Made by a program: the position numbers and the translations under genes. Positions 1 through 6,224 of a stretch of DNA of 23,668 nucleotides are shown piece after piece (the stretch's first letter is position 1; each line of letters begins with the position of its first letter). The stretch is taken from positions 1 through 23,668 of IMG/VR virus record IMGVR_UViG_3300030105_000865. The stretch is one strand, 5' to 3'. A model generated the notes under the pieces. That model searched no databases, had not been told where the DNA came from, and saw nothing but the letters and a program-made list of their open reading frames with translations. Source of the DNA: a virus.

Positions 1-1
1 G

Positions 2-664
2 GCCGCTATAGGCGCGGTTGCTGGTGGTGCGTTAGGGTATTTTGCTAAGAAAGGAATGAAGATCAAGAAGTCCTTATACGATGAAGGAGGTTTGTTTGAG
101 AAGCTAAGGGAGAGACGATCGGAACGCAGAATAGATAAAACTCCTGTTAGACAGGCTAGGACCTCAGAGCTTTTAGATGTACTGGCTAGCGATCAACCTA
201 CAACCTTGGGGGCATACGATCCAAAAGAAAAGGAGATAGTTATGTATAGGGATGGCGAAGATCCCGACACTCTTAAGCATGAGCAAGTGCATGCTTCTCA
301 ATACGGACCTTTACAGCGTTTAGCTTACAGAATGGATAACGATCATGACGCAAGGATACAAGACCCCGCAATGAGAAAAGCTTATAGAAAGCTTACTACG
401 GGGAAACACATAGTTGACGACAGTAAGTTCGATAAAGCTGGTAAGTATGTTTTAAGTAACGGGCAAGAATATGAAGCTGTATTAAATACAGGGGTAAATG
501 CTGCAAAAGAACAAGGGGTTGACTTTAATCTTTCGTTTGAAGAGATACTTTCTCAATTAAAAAATATACCTTCTCCTACTAATAATATGAAAGGGTTAAT
601 GAAGTTCATGAGTAATAAGTTTACTAAAGGGCAAAGAGATTTAATACTTAAGTCTATAAGATGA
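2..664 (+). CDS. HExxH zinc metallopeptidase-like protein, 5'-partial
   Basis: Counting from the ATG at 56, residues 75-79 read HEQVH, followed by A-S-Q. This is the HExxHxxQ zinc-binding signature of gluzincin-type peptidases, also seen in DUF4157-like proteins. A Glu in the downstream helix (E138 or E140) could be the third ligand. The frame stays open to the window edge: bases 2-55 encode a glycine-zipper-like stretch (G-A-V-A-G-G-A-L-G-Y-F), so the gene probably begins upstream and the ATG at 56 may be internal. However, the residues from 56 (M-K-I-K-K-S-L-Y-D-E-G-G) resemble the N-terminal tag of other small genes here, so an independent start is possible. The stop overlaps the next start as ATGA. 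A virion-associated peptidase acting during entry or maturation is inference; the metal-site motif is what is visible. Confidence 0.6.
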   Translation, partial: AAIGAVAGGALGYFAKKGMKIKKSLYDEGGLFEKLRERRSERRIDKTPVRQARTSELLDVLASDQPTTLGAYDPKEKEIVMYRDGEDPDTLKHEQVHASQYGPLQRLAYRMDNDHDARIQDPAMRKAYRKLTTGKHIVDDSKFDKAGKYVLSNGQEYEAVLNTGVNAAKEQGVDFNLSFEEILSQLKNIPSPTNNMKGLMKFMSNKFTKGQRDLILKSIR

Positions 665-1287
665 ATATACGCAGATCAACACCTCCAGGGATGAGGGTAA
701 GGAAGTTCCATGAGGGAGGAAAAGGACCAGGTCACCCACATGAGGAGCTCACAACGGAGGTTCTAGACGAGATATTAAATAGTAAAGTTGAAAGGCCTGC
801 TTATAAATTCTCTGAATTCAGATATACTGTAGGGAATCATGAAGGAGGAATAAACGGTTATTCTGCGATACAAAACGAAAGTGATCCTAATAAGCTATCT
901 ACAGGAAAGGGTAAATACCAGTTTGATGCTGAGTCCGCCCAAACCGCTTATACGAGAGCTAAATGGATAGCTAAGGAAAGAGGGTATTCACTCCCTGCTA
1001 TGACGGAGGAGCAATTTAAGAATATGGATCAGGTATCCCCTGAGCTACAGGACCTTCTATTTACAGCCCATTTCGCTAGAGATGAAAATTCCTTAGTTTC
1101 TACAGTTTTAACGGACCAGTCTCAATGGGCAGATCAATGGGCAAAAGGTCACTGGAAAGGTAATTTTGATAAAGATTATGAGACCCGCGTAAAATCTTTT
1201 AAGCACACTTTAGATAACCAAGAAGGCACAGGCAACCCCAGAAAGGATGTAGGCCCTGCGTTTCAACCTATATTCCCAAATGACTAA
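661..1287 (+). CDS. putative lysozyme or transglycosylase-like peptidoglycan hydrolase
   Basis: This 208-aa protein has the layout of a lysozyme-fold muralytic domain. A Glu sits in N-H-E-G-G-I-N-G-Y (E61, candidate catalytic acid). It is followed by G-K-Y-Q-F (84-88), which resembles the G-x-Y-Q element of soluble lytic transglycosylases. A helical C-terminal half carries W-A-K-G-H-W-K-G (159-166). There is no signal peptide, so it could act from the virion during entry or need a holin. Its start overlaps the upstream stop as ATGA. A second ATG at 691 would give M-R-V-R-K-F-H-E-G-G-K, a close match to the recurrent tag of this genome, so the true start may be 691. Neighbouring the metallopeptidase-like gene, it suggests an envelope-penetration pair. 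The fold is inferred from motifs; chitosanase-like or other lysozyme-superfamily members are alternatives. Confidence 0.5.
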   Translation: MNIRRSTPPGMRVRKFHEGGKGPGHPHEELTTEVLDEILNSKVERPAYKFSEFRYTVGNHEGGINGYSAIQNESDPNKLSTGKGKYQFDAESAQTAYTRAKWIAKERGYSLPAMTEEQFKNMDQVSPELQDLLFTAHFARDENSLVSTVLTDQSQWADQWAKGHWKGNFDKDYETRVKSFKHTLDNQEGTGNPRKDVGPAFQPIFPND

Positions 1288-1426
1288 ACCTGACAACAAT
1301 TTCGACCTACCTTCTCCGTCTTTTCTAGACCAAAAGAAGCTTAAAGAGCAAGAGGCTAAAATAGAGTCTGGAGAGACGGTATGCAATACGGACTCCCCAG
1401 AAGACTGTGAAAGTTGTAGCGGATAA
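1280..1426 (+). CDS. small hypothetical protein, 48 aa
   Basis: The ORF starts at an ATG that overlaps the upstream stop out of frame (A-ATG-ACTAA) and runs 48 codons to TAA. The product is hydrophilic with a charged helix-prone middle (D-Q-K-K-L-K-E-Q-E-A-K) and a Cys-containing tail, C-x7-C-x2-C near residues 35-46. The overlap with the upstream gene fits the packing style of the genome and suggests translational coupling. I do not recognise a family. A TATATTTG box follows its stop, so it is probably the last gene of its unit. Its small size keeps confidence moderate. Confidence 0.5.
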   Translation: MTKPDNNFDLPSPSFLDQKKLKEQEAKIESGETVCNTDSPEDCESCSG

Positions 1427-1431
1427 TATAT

Positions 1432-1440
1432 TATATTTGT
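1432..1440 (+). promoter_or_regulatory. Bacteroidota-type -7 box (TATATTTGT)
   Basis: The sequence TATATTTG matches the Bacteroidota -7 consensus TAnnTTTG and lies in the 29-base gap before the ATG at 1456, leaving a short A-rich leader. A TTG at 1414-1416 is a possible -33 element, but the 15-base spacer is shorter than usual. The same octamer precedes the portal gene and the first paralogous structural gene. Confidence 0.45.
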
Positions 1441-1455
1441 AAAAAATAAAGAGTT

Positions 1456-1701
1456 ATGCAGATTAGAAAATACAATATGGGTGGACAGACGCAAGGACAG
1501 ATGCAAGGGCCACCACAACAGGGAGGACCAGAACAACCTGCTCCAGTTGATGTAAATCAACTATTAGAGATGTTATCACAGATGCCTTCTGAAGCAAAGC
1601 TTTCTCCTGAAGAGGTAGCTCGATTTATTATGGGCGACTTACCTATGAATATGCCTCAAGGCGGTGGACCTCCAATGTCTCAAGGAGGCGGAATGCAATA
1701 A
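1456..1701 (+). CDS. small Gln/Gly/Pro-rich protein with N-terminal GG tag
   Basis: This 81-aa protein begins M-Q-I-R-K-Y-N-M-G-G, the recurrent tag seen on several unrelated small genes here. It continues into a low-complexity Gln/Gly/Pro-rich stretch, a short amphipathic helical segment (about residues 32-60, with L-L-E-M-L-S-Q-M and P-E-E-V-A-R-F-I-M) and a Gly/Met/Gln-rich tail. No catalytic motif, membrane span or signal peptide is visible. It follows a promoter-like box and is separated by only three bases from the next gene, a beta-rich structural protein, so a minor virion role is plausible. I do not recognise a named family. Confidence 0.7.
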   Translation: MQIRKYNMGGQTQGQMQGPPQQGGPEQPAPVDVNQLLEMLSQMPSEAKLSPEEVARFIMGDLPMNMPQGGGPPMSQGGGMQ

Positions 1702-1704
1702 TAA

Positions 1705-2181
1705 ATGGCTACTTTAAACGTAACTATAAGCGAAGAACTAACTCTTAATGGAGCTGACAGAGGGTCTACAAACACTCTTGCTGTAGCTTCTGTTACTCAG
1801 GTATACCATAGGATCGTTACTTGTCCTGCAAGCCAAGATACTACAGTAGCAACGTTTGCCAGTACAGTAGATGACAGCACAAGCGCAGCTGGTAGTATAG
1901 ATGTTGGTGATGTAAAATACGTAAGATTAACAAATCTAGGTACACAGCCTGTAAACTTGTCTTTACAAGTAGGTACAACAGACGGTGGAGACGGTGCTGC
2001 TGACGAATCGGCTACAATTCTTATTGCAGCTGGAAGAAGTTTTGTTATGGGTGCTACGATTGACGCTATAGCTGTAAATGACACAAATGCAAACATAGAC
2101 GTATCAATGCATGAGTTGGAATCACTACTTATTGATCCAGGTAGTAACGCAGTAACAGTAGAGGTGTTTGTAGCTAGCTAA
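1705..2181 (+). CDS. beta-rich putative virion structural protein
   Basis: This 158-aa protein is rich in Thr, Val, Ser and Ala in alternating beta-strand patterns, with few charged residues, typical of a phage head-decoration or fibre beta-sandwich. The central K-Y-V-R-L-T-N-L-G-T followed by A-T-I-L-I-A-A-G-R-S-F-V-M-G resembles the K-V-Y-I-[KR]-N ... G-R-L-Y-x-G-D-x-x-F-x-P core of the tandem paralogs at 18750-20726, so it may be a distant member placed far from the main array. It follows the Q-rich gene by three bases and ends one base before the next start. The structural assignment rests on composition and this weak similarity. Confidence 0.6.
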   Translation: MATLNVTISEELTLNGADRGSTNTLAVASVTQVYHRIVTCPASQDTTVATFASTVDDSTSAAGSIDVGDVKYVRLTNLGTQPVNLSLQVGTTDGGDGAADESATILIAAGRSFVMGATIDAIAVNDTNANIDVSMHELESLLIDPGSNAVTVEVFVAS

Positions 2182-2182
2182 T

Positions 2183-2494
2183 ATGAAGCCTATTAAGAGA
2201 TATGAGCATGGTGGAGTTCACTGGGACGTTCCAGAAGATGAACCTACTAGAAGAGAATTAAGGAAAGAAGAAAGAGAGGATAAAAAAGGGATGATTCCTG
2301 CAAGATTTAGAAATAGAGGTCAGGCTGGGCTGGATGCGTATAGAGAAATGATGCGGAGAAGGGGCGGTAAAGGGTTTAATCCCTTAGCTGCTCTTAAAGG
2401 GTTGTTTCAAAAGAAAAGAGGAAGCACACAGGGAGCAGGATCAAATGTAGGTATGAAGTGCTCTAAAACTGGTTGTGGTGCTTATGGGTATTAA
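2183..2494 (+). CDS. small basic protein with N-terminal GG tag
   Basis: This 103-aa protein starts M-K-P-I-K-R-Y-E-H-G-G, matching the recurrent tag. A very charged region (residues about 19-36, many Arg, Glu and Lys) is followed by an Arg-rich stretch containing R-E-M-M-R-R-R-G-G-K, and the tail holds C-S-K-T-G-C. The strong positive charge suggests nucleic acid binding or packaging inside the virion, but no known domain is evident. It sits one base after the beta-rich structural gene. The 29-base gap that follows is A-rich, as expected for a Bacteroidota-type leader. Confidence 0.65.
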   Translation: MKPIKRYEHGGVHWDVPEDEPTRRELRKEEREDKKGMIPARFRNRGQAGLDAYREMMRRRGGKGFNPLAALKGLFQKKRGSTQGAGSNVGMKCSKTGCGAYGY

Positions 2495-2523
2495 AATAAA
2501 TTAAGTTCAAAAATTTAAAAAAA

Positions 2524-3039
2524 ATGAAATTAGAAGTAATTAGATTTAACAAAGGAAAGGACTCAACAAATGGGATACTATTTAATACAACGAATGAAAG
2601 AAAATTTTTATGCTATACCCTCGAAGATGAGAGCCGCACTGAAAAAGTGTGGGGAGAAACTTGTATACCTGAAGGAGAGTATGTTCTCGGTCTTCGAACT
2701 GTGGGGGGCCACCACGCCAAGTACTCTAAAAGGTTTTCTGATATCCATATGGGAATGCTTCATGTACTTGATGTACCTAATTTTAAATATATTCTTATTC
2801 ATTGCGGCAATACTGACGAAGACACTGCTGGATGTTTGCTATTGGGTGATTCGCAAGAAAACAACAACATTAAAGAAAACGGATTCATTGGACGATCAAC
2901 TCAAGCCTACTTCCGTATCTACGAAGACATCGCGAAAGCAATCGAAAAAGGCGAAGAAGTAACTATAACATATCGGGATTTTGCAACATGCCTTCTTTTA
3001 TCTCAAGAAGATGCGGTAAATATGCTTGACGAATGTTAG
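2524..3039 (+). CDS. DUF5675-like phage protein
   Basis: The 171-aa product carries the hallmark run of this family: C-Y-T-L-E-D near residue 30, then K-V-x-G-E-T-C-I-P-E-G-E-Y (about 41-53), G-G-H-H near 61, M-L-H-V-L-D-V-P-N-F (about 78-87), H-C-G-N-T-D-E-D-T-A-G-C-L-L-L-G (about 93-108) and a C-terminal helix. The length fits the family core plus a short tail. DUF5675 proteins recur in phages and prophages, often near lysis or tail genes; their biochemical role is not established, although conserved His and Cys residues hint at an active or metal site. A long alternative frame (2570-2962) runs through it and is discussed as a finding. The gene converges with the minus-strand gene that ends seven bases later. 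Confidence 0.8.
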   Translation: MKLEVIRFNKGKDSTNGILFNTTNERKFLCYTLEDESRTEKVWGETCIPEGEYVLGLRTVGGHHAKYSKRFSDIHMGMLHVLDVPNFKYILIHCGNTDEDTAGCLLLGDSQENNNIKENGFIGRSTQAYFRIYEDIAKAIEKGEEVTITYRDFATCLLLSQEDAVNMLDEC

Positions 3040-3046
3040 GCTGTAA

Positions 3047-3469
3047 TTATCCTTCGAGCTCTCTATAAGCTCTCTGCACAAGTAATCTAGCTTTTTGAGT
3101 TAAAGCATACCTTACCCTATAGTTAAACTTTGTTTCATCTCTAAAGAGATGATCGGCAAAAGTGTTAGAAGGGGTAAGTTTATCAAAATGTTTATATAGG
3201 TAACCTTTATTTACTAACGGATATATAAATCTATTCTGGGTGTTATTCCTATTCATGACTAAGCTTTCCGCTGCGTACTTTATCGTAAAGAACTGAAGGT
3301 CATACCCCCAGAAAAGAAACTCTACATGGGAGAAGTTAATGTCGTATTCTTTATTTACAAAGTGCTTAACAACTTTTAATTTCTTTAAATAGTTCCTGTG
3401 GATATATTTCTTATCTTGCAGGGAGAACTCTCTAAACAGTCTCTTTTTGGGTACTTTACTTTTAGGCAT
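3047..3469 (-). CDS. winged-helix-like DNA-binding protein
   Basis: This is the only credible minus-strand gene. The 140-aa product has a basic N-terminus (P-K-S-K-V-P-K-K-R). A helix-turn-helix-like segment (F-T-I-K-Y-A-A-E-S-L ... N-R-F-I-Y-P-L-V-N-K-G-Y-L, about residues 61-91) would provide the recognition helix and the start of the wing. The end, Y-A-L-T-Q-K-A-R-L-L-V-Q (121-132), resembles the L-T-x-K-G-x-x-L after the wing of MarR/PadR-type proteins. No ligand domain is seen. Its start lies only 16 bases from that of the divergent gene at 3486, so both share a tiny AT-rich control region where autoregulation is plausible. An architectural DNA-binding protein is an alternative. Confidence 0.55.
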   Translation of the reverse strand: MPKSKVPKKRLFREFSLQDKKYIHRNYLKKLKVVKHFVNKEYDINFSHVEFLFWGYDLQFFTIKYAAESLVMNRNNTQNRFIYPLVNKGYLYKHFDKLTPSNTFADHLFRDETKFNYRVRYALTQKARLLVQRAYRELEG

Positions 3470-3485
3470 TAAATAGATTATTATT

Positions 3486-3803
3486 ATGAAAGATATAGCT
3501 TTTTTATTAGAGATTCAAAAATTAGCTCTAGAAATGGATGACCTTGTTGATAAGTATGACATGAGGGATAGATTTGTTTCTATATTAGTTTCTGGTTTTT
3601 TACAAGAAGATGATTACGGGGAGATGAATATGAACGCTATATATAGTTACCATCTATCTACTATATTTGAGCTAACGGAGATATTGGATTTTATAAACAA
3701 TACATTTGAACACGAATTTGAATACGAGACCCCTGAAACCTTTGAAAACTTCGACGCAGACGTAGATGATTTTCTAGAGAGCTTAGGGATAGATACTGAA
3801 TAA
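3486..3803 (+). CDS. hypothetical acidic helical protein
   Basis: The 105-aa product is strongly acidic, especially the C-terminal third, which is dominated by Glu, Asp and Phe (for example E-H-E-F-E-Y-E-T-P-E-T-F-E-N-F). Predicted helices occupy the N-terminal two thirds. No family is recognised. It starts 16 bases from the divergently oriented winged-helix gene and ends one base before the next gene. A short acidic phage protein of this kind may bind a host protein or mimic DNA, but nothing in the sequence shows that directly. Confidence 0.6.
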   Translation: MKDIAFLLEIQKLALEMDDLVDKYDMRDRFVSILVSGFLQEDDYGEMNMNAIYSYHLSTIFELTEILDFINNTFEHEFEYETPETFENFDADVDDFLESLGIDTE

Positions 3804-3804
3804 A

Positions 3805-4044
3805 ATGGAAGGAATTATTAGAAAAATTGTGGTCGGAAGAGACCCTAAAGACGGAATGGCTTATTATGTGGGAATGAGAGCAGGAGCGGGGAAAGTAAGC
3901 ACGATCGTCCAAGACGAGAGATATCTAGTCAAATACAGTAAAGACAGATACCTCGTATATATGCAAGATACAGAAGGGGTTCAAACCTTATGGAAAGCTA
4001 TAGACGGTATGCCGTGTATGTTAGAGTTCGATTGTAATTTTTGA
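3805..4044 (+). CDS. hypothetical small beta-rich protein
   Basis: This 79-aa protein contains a beta-hairpin-like N-terminus (G-I-I-R-K-I-V-V-G-R-D-P-K-D-G-M-A-Y-Y-V-G) and several alternating hydrophobic strands. It ends in D-C-N-F with no membrane span or catalytic motif. I believe similar short proteins with a G-R-D-P-K-D-G-M-A-Y motif occur in marine phages but cannot name a family. Its TGA stop overlaps the ATG of the glycosyltransferase gene (TGATG), so the two are probably translationally coupled. Confidence 0.6.
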   Translation: MEGIIRKIVVGRDPKDGMAYYVGMRAGAGKVSTIVQDERYLVKYSKDRYLVYMQDTEGVQTLWKAIDGMPCMLEFDCNF

Positions 4045-4802
4045 TGCGTATACCTAAAACAATATTACAGGTTTGGTTTGGGGGAACACCGTTAACCCCG
4101 CCAATGTTATCAGCCATAGACACCTGGAGGACTTTAAACCCGTCTTACGATCATATATTAATGTTTGATGACAACGGCAGGAAGTTTCTAGCGGACAATT
4201 TCACCGAAGACGTCTTACTTGCTTTTGACACGATGGATAGAGGCGCCGCTAAATCCGATCTATTTAGATACTGCTACCTGTTTGTTAATGGCGGCGTTTA
4301 TTCCGATATGGATAATATATGCCTCAAGCCCTTAGATGAATGGTTGCCTAAAGACAAGCCTTTTATAAGCTCTTTGAACCTTCCTTGTTTAACTCCTGGT
4401 GAGCAGTACGGAAAACACTTCGACCCCGAATCCGCCTTCTTGGCCTCTGTAGAAAATCACAAGTTCCTGAAGATGGCTATAAATCTATGTAAGTACAACG
4501 TGCTAAATAAGGCTGTCCATGGCCCCCACCCAAAGATGAAATCTCCTTACCGTAGGGGCTTGATGGGATTAACGGGTCCTAAGCTGTTAGCACAGGCTAT
4601 TCTTATGAGCAGCAATAGATCTATTGATGACAGCCTACACTTCGGTGAGAACTCAGGACTTAGCCTTCCTATTAAGGTTAAGGTTACAGGGACTAAGTTC
4701 CATGATAAGTTCTGGCAAGCCAATTTAGTGGATGAGAATGAAGAACCCGTTATACAAATGAAGTATGATGGATATAATCCAAAAGACTACTGGGCATTTT
4801 AA
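4044..4802 (+). CDS. GT32-like glycosyltransferase (DXD sugar-binding type)
   Basis: The 252-aa protein has the recognisable GT32 (Gly_transf_sug, OCH1-like) layout. The N-terminal I-P-K-T-I-L-Q-V-W-F-G (3-13) is the first strand of the nucleotide-sugar fold. It is followed by K-S-D-L-F-R-Y (70-76) and G-G-V-Y-S-D-M-D (83-90), whose D88-M-D90 is the metal and nucleotide-sugar binding DXD motif. The family transfers sugars from nucleotide donors. In phage it could modify host surface glycans or LPS, or decorate virion proteins. There is no signal peptide or membrane span, so it would act in the cytoplasm. An in-frame TTG at 4041 exists, but the ATG at 4044, overlapping the upstream TGA, is the better start. 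Confidence 0.85.
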   Translation: MRIPKTILQVWFGGTPLTPPMLSAIDTWRTLNPSYDHILMFDDNGRKFLADNFTEDVLLAFDTMDRGAAKSDLFRYCYLFVNGGVYSDMDNICLKPLDEWLPKDKPFISSLNLPCLTPGEQYGKHFDPESAFLASVENHKFLKMAINLCKYNVLNKAVHGPHPKMKSPYRRGLMGLTGPKLLAQAILMSSNRSIDDSLHFGENSGLSLPIKVKVTGTKFHDKFWQANLVDENEEPVIQMKYDGYNPKDYWAF

Positions 4803-4812
4803 AATAAAAGTA

Positions 4813-4971
4813 ATGAATAAAAGTAAAGGATTAGGCGACTCTATTGAAAAACTAGCTCGCCTTATAAAGATTAAAGCGCTTGTAGATAAAGTAAGTGCAA
4901 CTACAGGTAAGGACTGCGGCTGTAAAAAACGGCAAGAGTCATTAAATAAAAAATTTCCTTATAAAAAATGA
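4813..4971 (+). CDS. small conserved phage protein with DCGC motif
   Basis: The frame is open from an ATG at 4765 inside the glycosyltransferase gene, but the better start is the ATG at 4813, giving 52 aa beginning M-N-K-S-K-G-L-G-D-S-I-E-K. It contains a helical middle with A-L-V-D-K-V and a T-G-K-D-C-G-C-K-K-R-Q-E-S-L-N-K-K-F-P-Y tail. From memory, this tail recurs in small proteins of unknown function next to glycosyltransferases in marine phages and some bacteria. The two Cys may bind metal or form a disulfide. It overlaps the next gene by four bases (ATGA). Confidence 0.7.
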   Translation: MNKSKGLGDSIEKLARLIKIKALVDKVSATTGKDCGCKKRQESLNKKFPYKK

Positions 4972-5564
4972 AAACATTTAATCTATTTGTCGTTAAGCTA
5001 GAGAAAAGGCTTAAGGATACAATTACTTCCAATAGCGGATTTGAGCTACATATAGACGCAAGGTTTAACGACTTTGACAACCGAACAACTGAAGGCCCCG
5101 TTGTGTGTGTTCCCTTTAAGTTCGATACGGGAGTGGAAGTAGGGGATACTTTATACTTTCACCACTTAGTAGTTCTAGGTGGAGATAATAGCGGTCAAAT
5201 CTTTACTGAAGACGACAACACCTATATCGTTACTTACGATCCAAACAATGCTATTGGGAATCAAGCTATAGCGTATAAGAGCCAAAAAGACGGTAAGATA
5301 CATTGCTTAGCAGGCTGGTGTCTATTGAAATCTGTAGAGCAAGAAGAGTTAAAGCTTCAGTCGGACCTCATAGAGATAGTAGACCTCACGGAAGCCTTAC
5401 CCACTAAAGGGGAGGTGGCTTATACATGCAAAGCGGCTGACGAACAGGGAGTTGTCCCAGGAGACGTTGTGGGATTTAAGCAGAACAGAGATTATCGTAT
5501 AACTATAGACGAGGTAGAATATTACCGAACTCGCGCAGAAGACCTAATGTATGTCGAAATATAA
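4968..5564 (+). CDS. putative GroES-like co-chaperonin with two Cpn10-like repeats
   Basis: The 198-aa protein contains two alignable segments. The first has T-E-G-P-V-V (41-46) then G-V-E-V-G-D-T-L-Y-F (55-64), ending in G-K-I-H-C-L-A-G-W-C-L-L-K-S-V (109-123). The second has T-K-G-E-V-A (146-151) then G-V-V-P-G-D-V-V-G-F (161-170), ending in I-D-E-V-E-Y-Y-R-T-R-A-E-D-L-M-Y-V (180-196). Both match the GroES pattern of G-x-V, V-x-x-G-D-x-V-x-F and a closing (D)G-x-E-Y-x-x-x-x-E-x-D-I. GroES homologs cap the GroEL chamber, and phage versions such as T4 gp31 adapt the host chaperonin to fold capsid protein. A double domain is unusual for phage. No GroEL is in the window, so it would use the host's. 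It overlaps both neighbours. Confidence 0.6.
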   Translation: MKTFNLFVVKLEKRLKDTITSNSGFELHIDARFNDFDNRTTEGPVVCVPFKFDTGVEVGDTLYFHHLVVLGGDNSGQIFTEDDNTYIVTYDPNNAIGNQAIAYKSQKDGKIHCLAGWCLLKSVEQEELKLQSDLIEIVDLTEALPTKGEVAYTCKAADEQGVVPGDVVGFKQNRDYRITIDEVEYYRTRAEDLMYVEI

Positions 5565-5841
5565 ATTTACTACTACTAGTGCATCTAAAAGGCTTATGCA
5601 TAGCATGGAGATAGCTATAGATAATATGATCGAAGAGATTAAAAAACCTGTAGACCCTGAAATAAACGGTAGCGCACGGAAGGCGGAACTTCAATCTATA
5701 AAGCAAACAGCCACGGACTGCAAGGAGCTTATTATAGAGAGGCAGAGGTTGGCTCAGATGGTAAAGGACCTTGAGGTTAGCGGGGATATAAAAGACATAA
5801 AGGACTACTCTGGCGGATTTGCTGAAAGGTTTTCTAAGTAA
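5551..5841 (+). CDS. hypothetical helical protein
   Basis: This 96-aa protein starts inside the end of the co-chaperonin-like gene (14-base overlap) and ends with TAATG shared with the HNH gene. It is mostly helical and charged, with a clear helical run around residues 41-75 (S-I-K-Q-T-A-T-D-C-K-E-L-I-I-E-R-Q-R-L-A). The size and helical character resemble small phage packaging or adaptor proteins, but I see no helix-turn-helix good enough to call a small terminase. No named family is recognised, although similar short helical proteins seem to recur in marine phage contigs. Confidence 0.65.
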   Translation: MSKYKFTTTSASKRLMHSMEIAIDNMIEEIKKPVDPEINGSARKAELQSIKQTATDCKELIIERQRLAQMVKDLEVSGDIKDIKDYSGGFAERFSK

Positions 5842-6215
5842 TGTGTACCGTTACTGAATATAAAGAATGTAAAGATTGTAAAGAAGTTAAATCTAAAAAA
5901 GATTTTCAGTTACATAAAAATTGCTTAGGTGGAATTGAAAATTCATGTAAGAAGTGCAGAACAAAAAGAAAGCGTGACGCTAATCGAACAAAGAAAAAAC
6001 AATTGGTTTCTCTTTCGGGCGGAAAGTGCGAAGTTTGCGGTTATAATAAATGTGATTCGGCTTTAGAGTTTCACCATCGAGATCCATCGCAAAAATCCTT
6101 TGCTATTAGCGAGTCTAAAAGATCATTTAAAAGTTTATTAGTTGAATCTAAAAAGTGCGCTCTTTTATGTGCTAATTGTCATAGAGAGCTTCACGCGGGA
6201 TTAATTAAGTTGTAA
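5841..6215 (+). CDS. HNH endonuclease with N-terminal zinc ribbon
   Basis: The 124-aa protein has an N-terminal zinc-ribbon pattern, C10-x2-C13 and C36-x2-C39. A basic linker (K-R-K-R-D-A-N-R-T-K-K-K) leads to an HNH core: C63-x2-C66, then L-E-F-H-H-R-D-P (76-82) with the catalytic His pair, and C110-A-N-C113-H-R-E-L-H (110-118). This is the free-standing HNH layout common in phages, where it acts as a homing endonuclease or as a nicking or packaging nuclease. It lies 2.2 kb before TerL, whereas packaging-associated HNH genes usually sit closer, so homing is at least as likely. Its start shares one base with the upstream stop, and a TAACTTTG box overlaps its own stop. Confidence 0.9.
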   Translation: MCTVTEYKECKDCKEVKSKKDFQLHKNCLGGIENSCKKCRTKRKRDANRTKKKQLVSLSGGKCEVCGYNKCDSALEFHHRDPSQKSFAISESKRSFKSLLVESKKCALLCANCHRELHAGLIKL

Positions 6216-6221
6216 CTTTGC
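6213..6221 (+). promoter_or_regulatory. possible -7 box (TAACTTTGC)
   Basis: TAACTTTG matches the Bacteroidota -7 consensus TAnnTTTG and overlaps the HNH stop codon. It is only four bases from the ATG at 6225, which would make the transcript nearly leaderless. No convincing -33 element is visible, so the call is tentative. Confidence 0.35.
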
Positions 6222-6224
6222 AGT

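Noticed and set aside
1210-1560. Minus-strand 116-codon frame
   Set aside because: It spans the ends of three well-packed plus-strand genes and a promoter-like box, and its translation shows no domain or sensible start context.
3039-3100. Possible bidirectional terminator between convergent genes (GAGCT/AGCTC stem)
   Set aside because: The stem lies inside the minus-strand coding region, is only five base pairs and has no U-run.
4765-4812. Longer start of the DCGC protein inside the glycosyltransferase gene
   Set aside because: The extension encodes no conserved-looking residues; the ATG at 4813 gives the familiar small-protein start.
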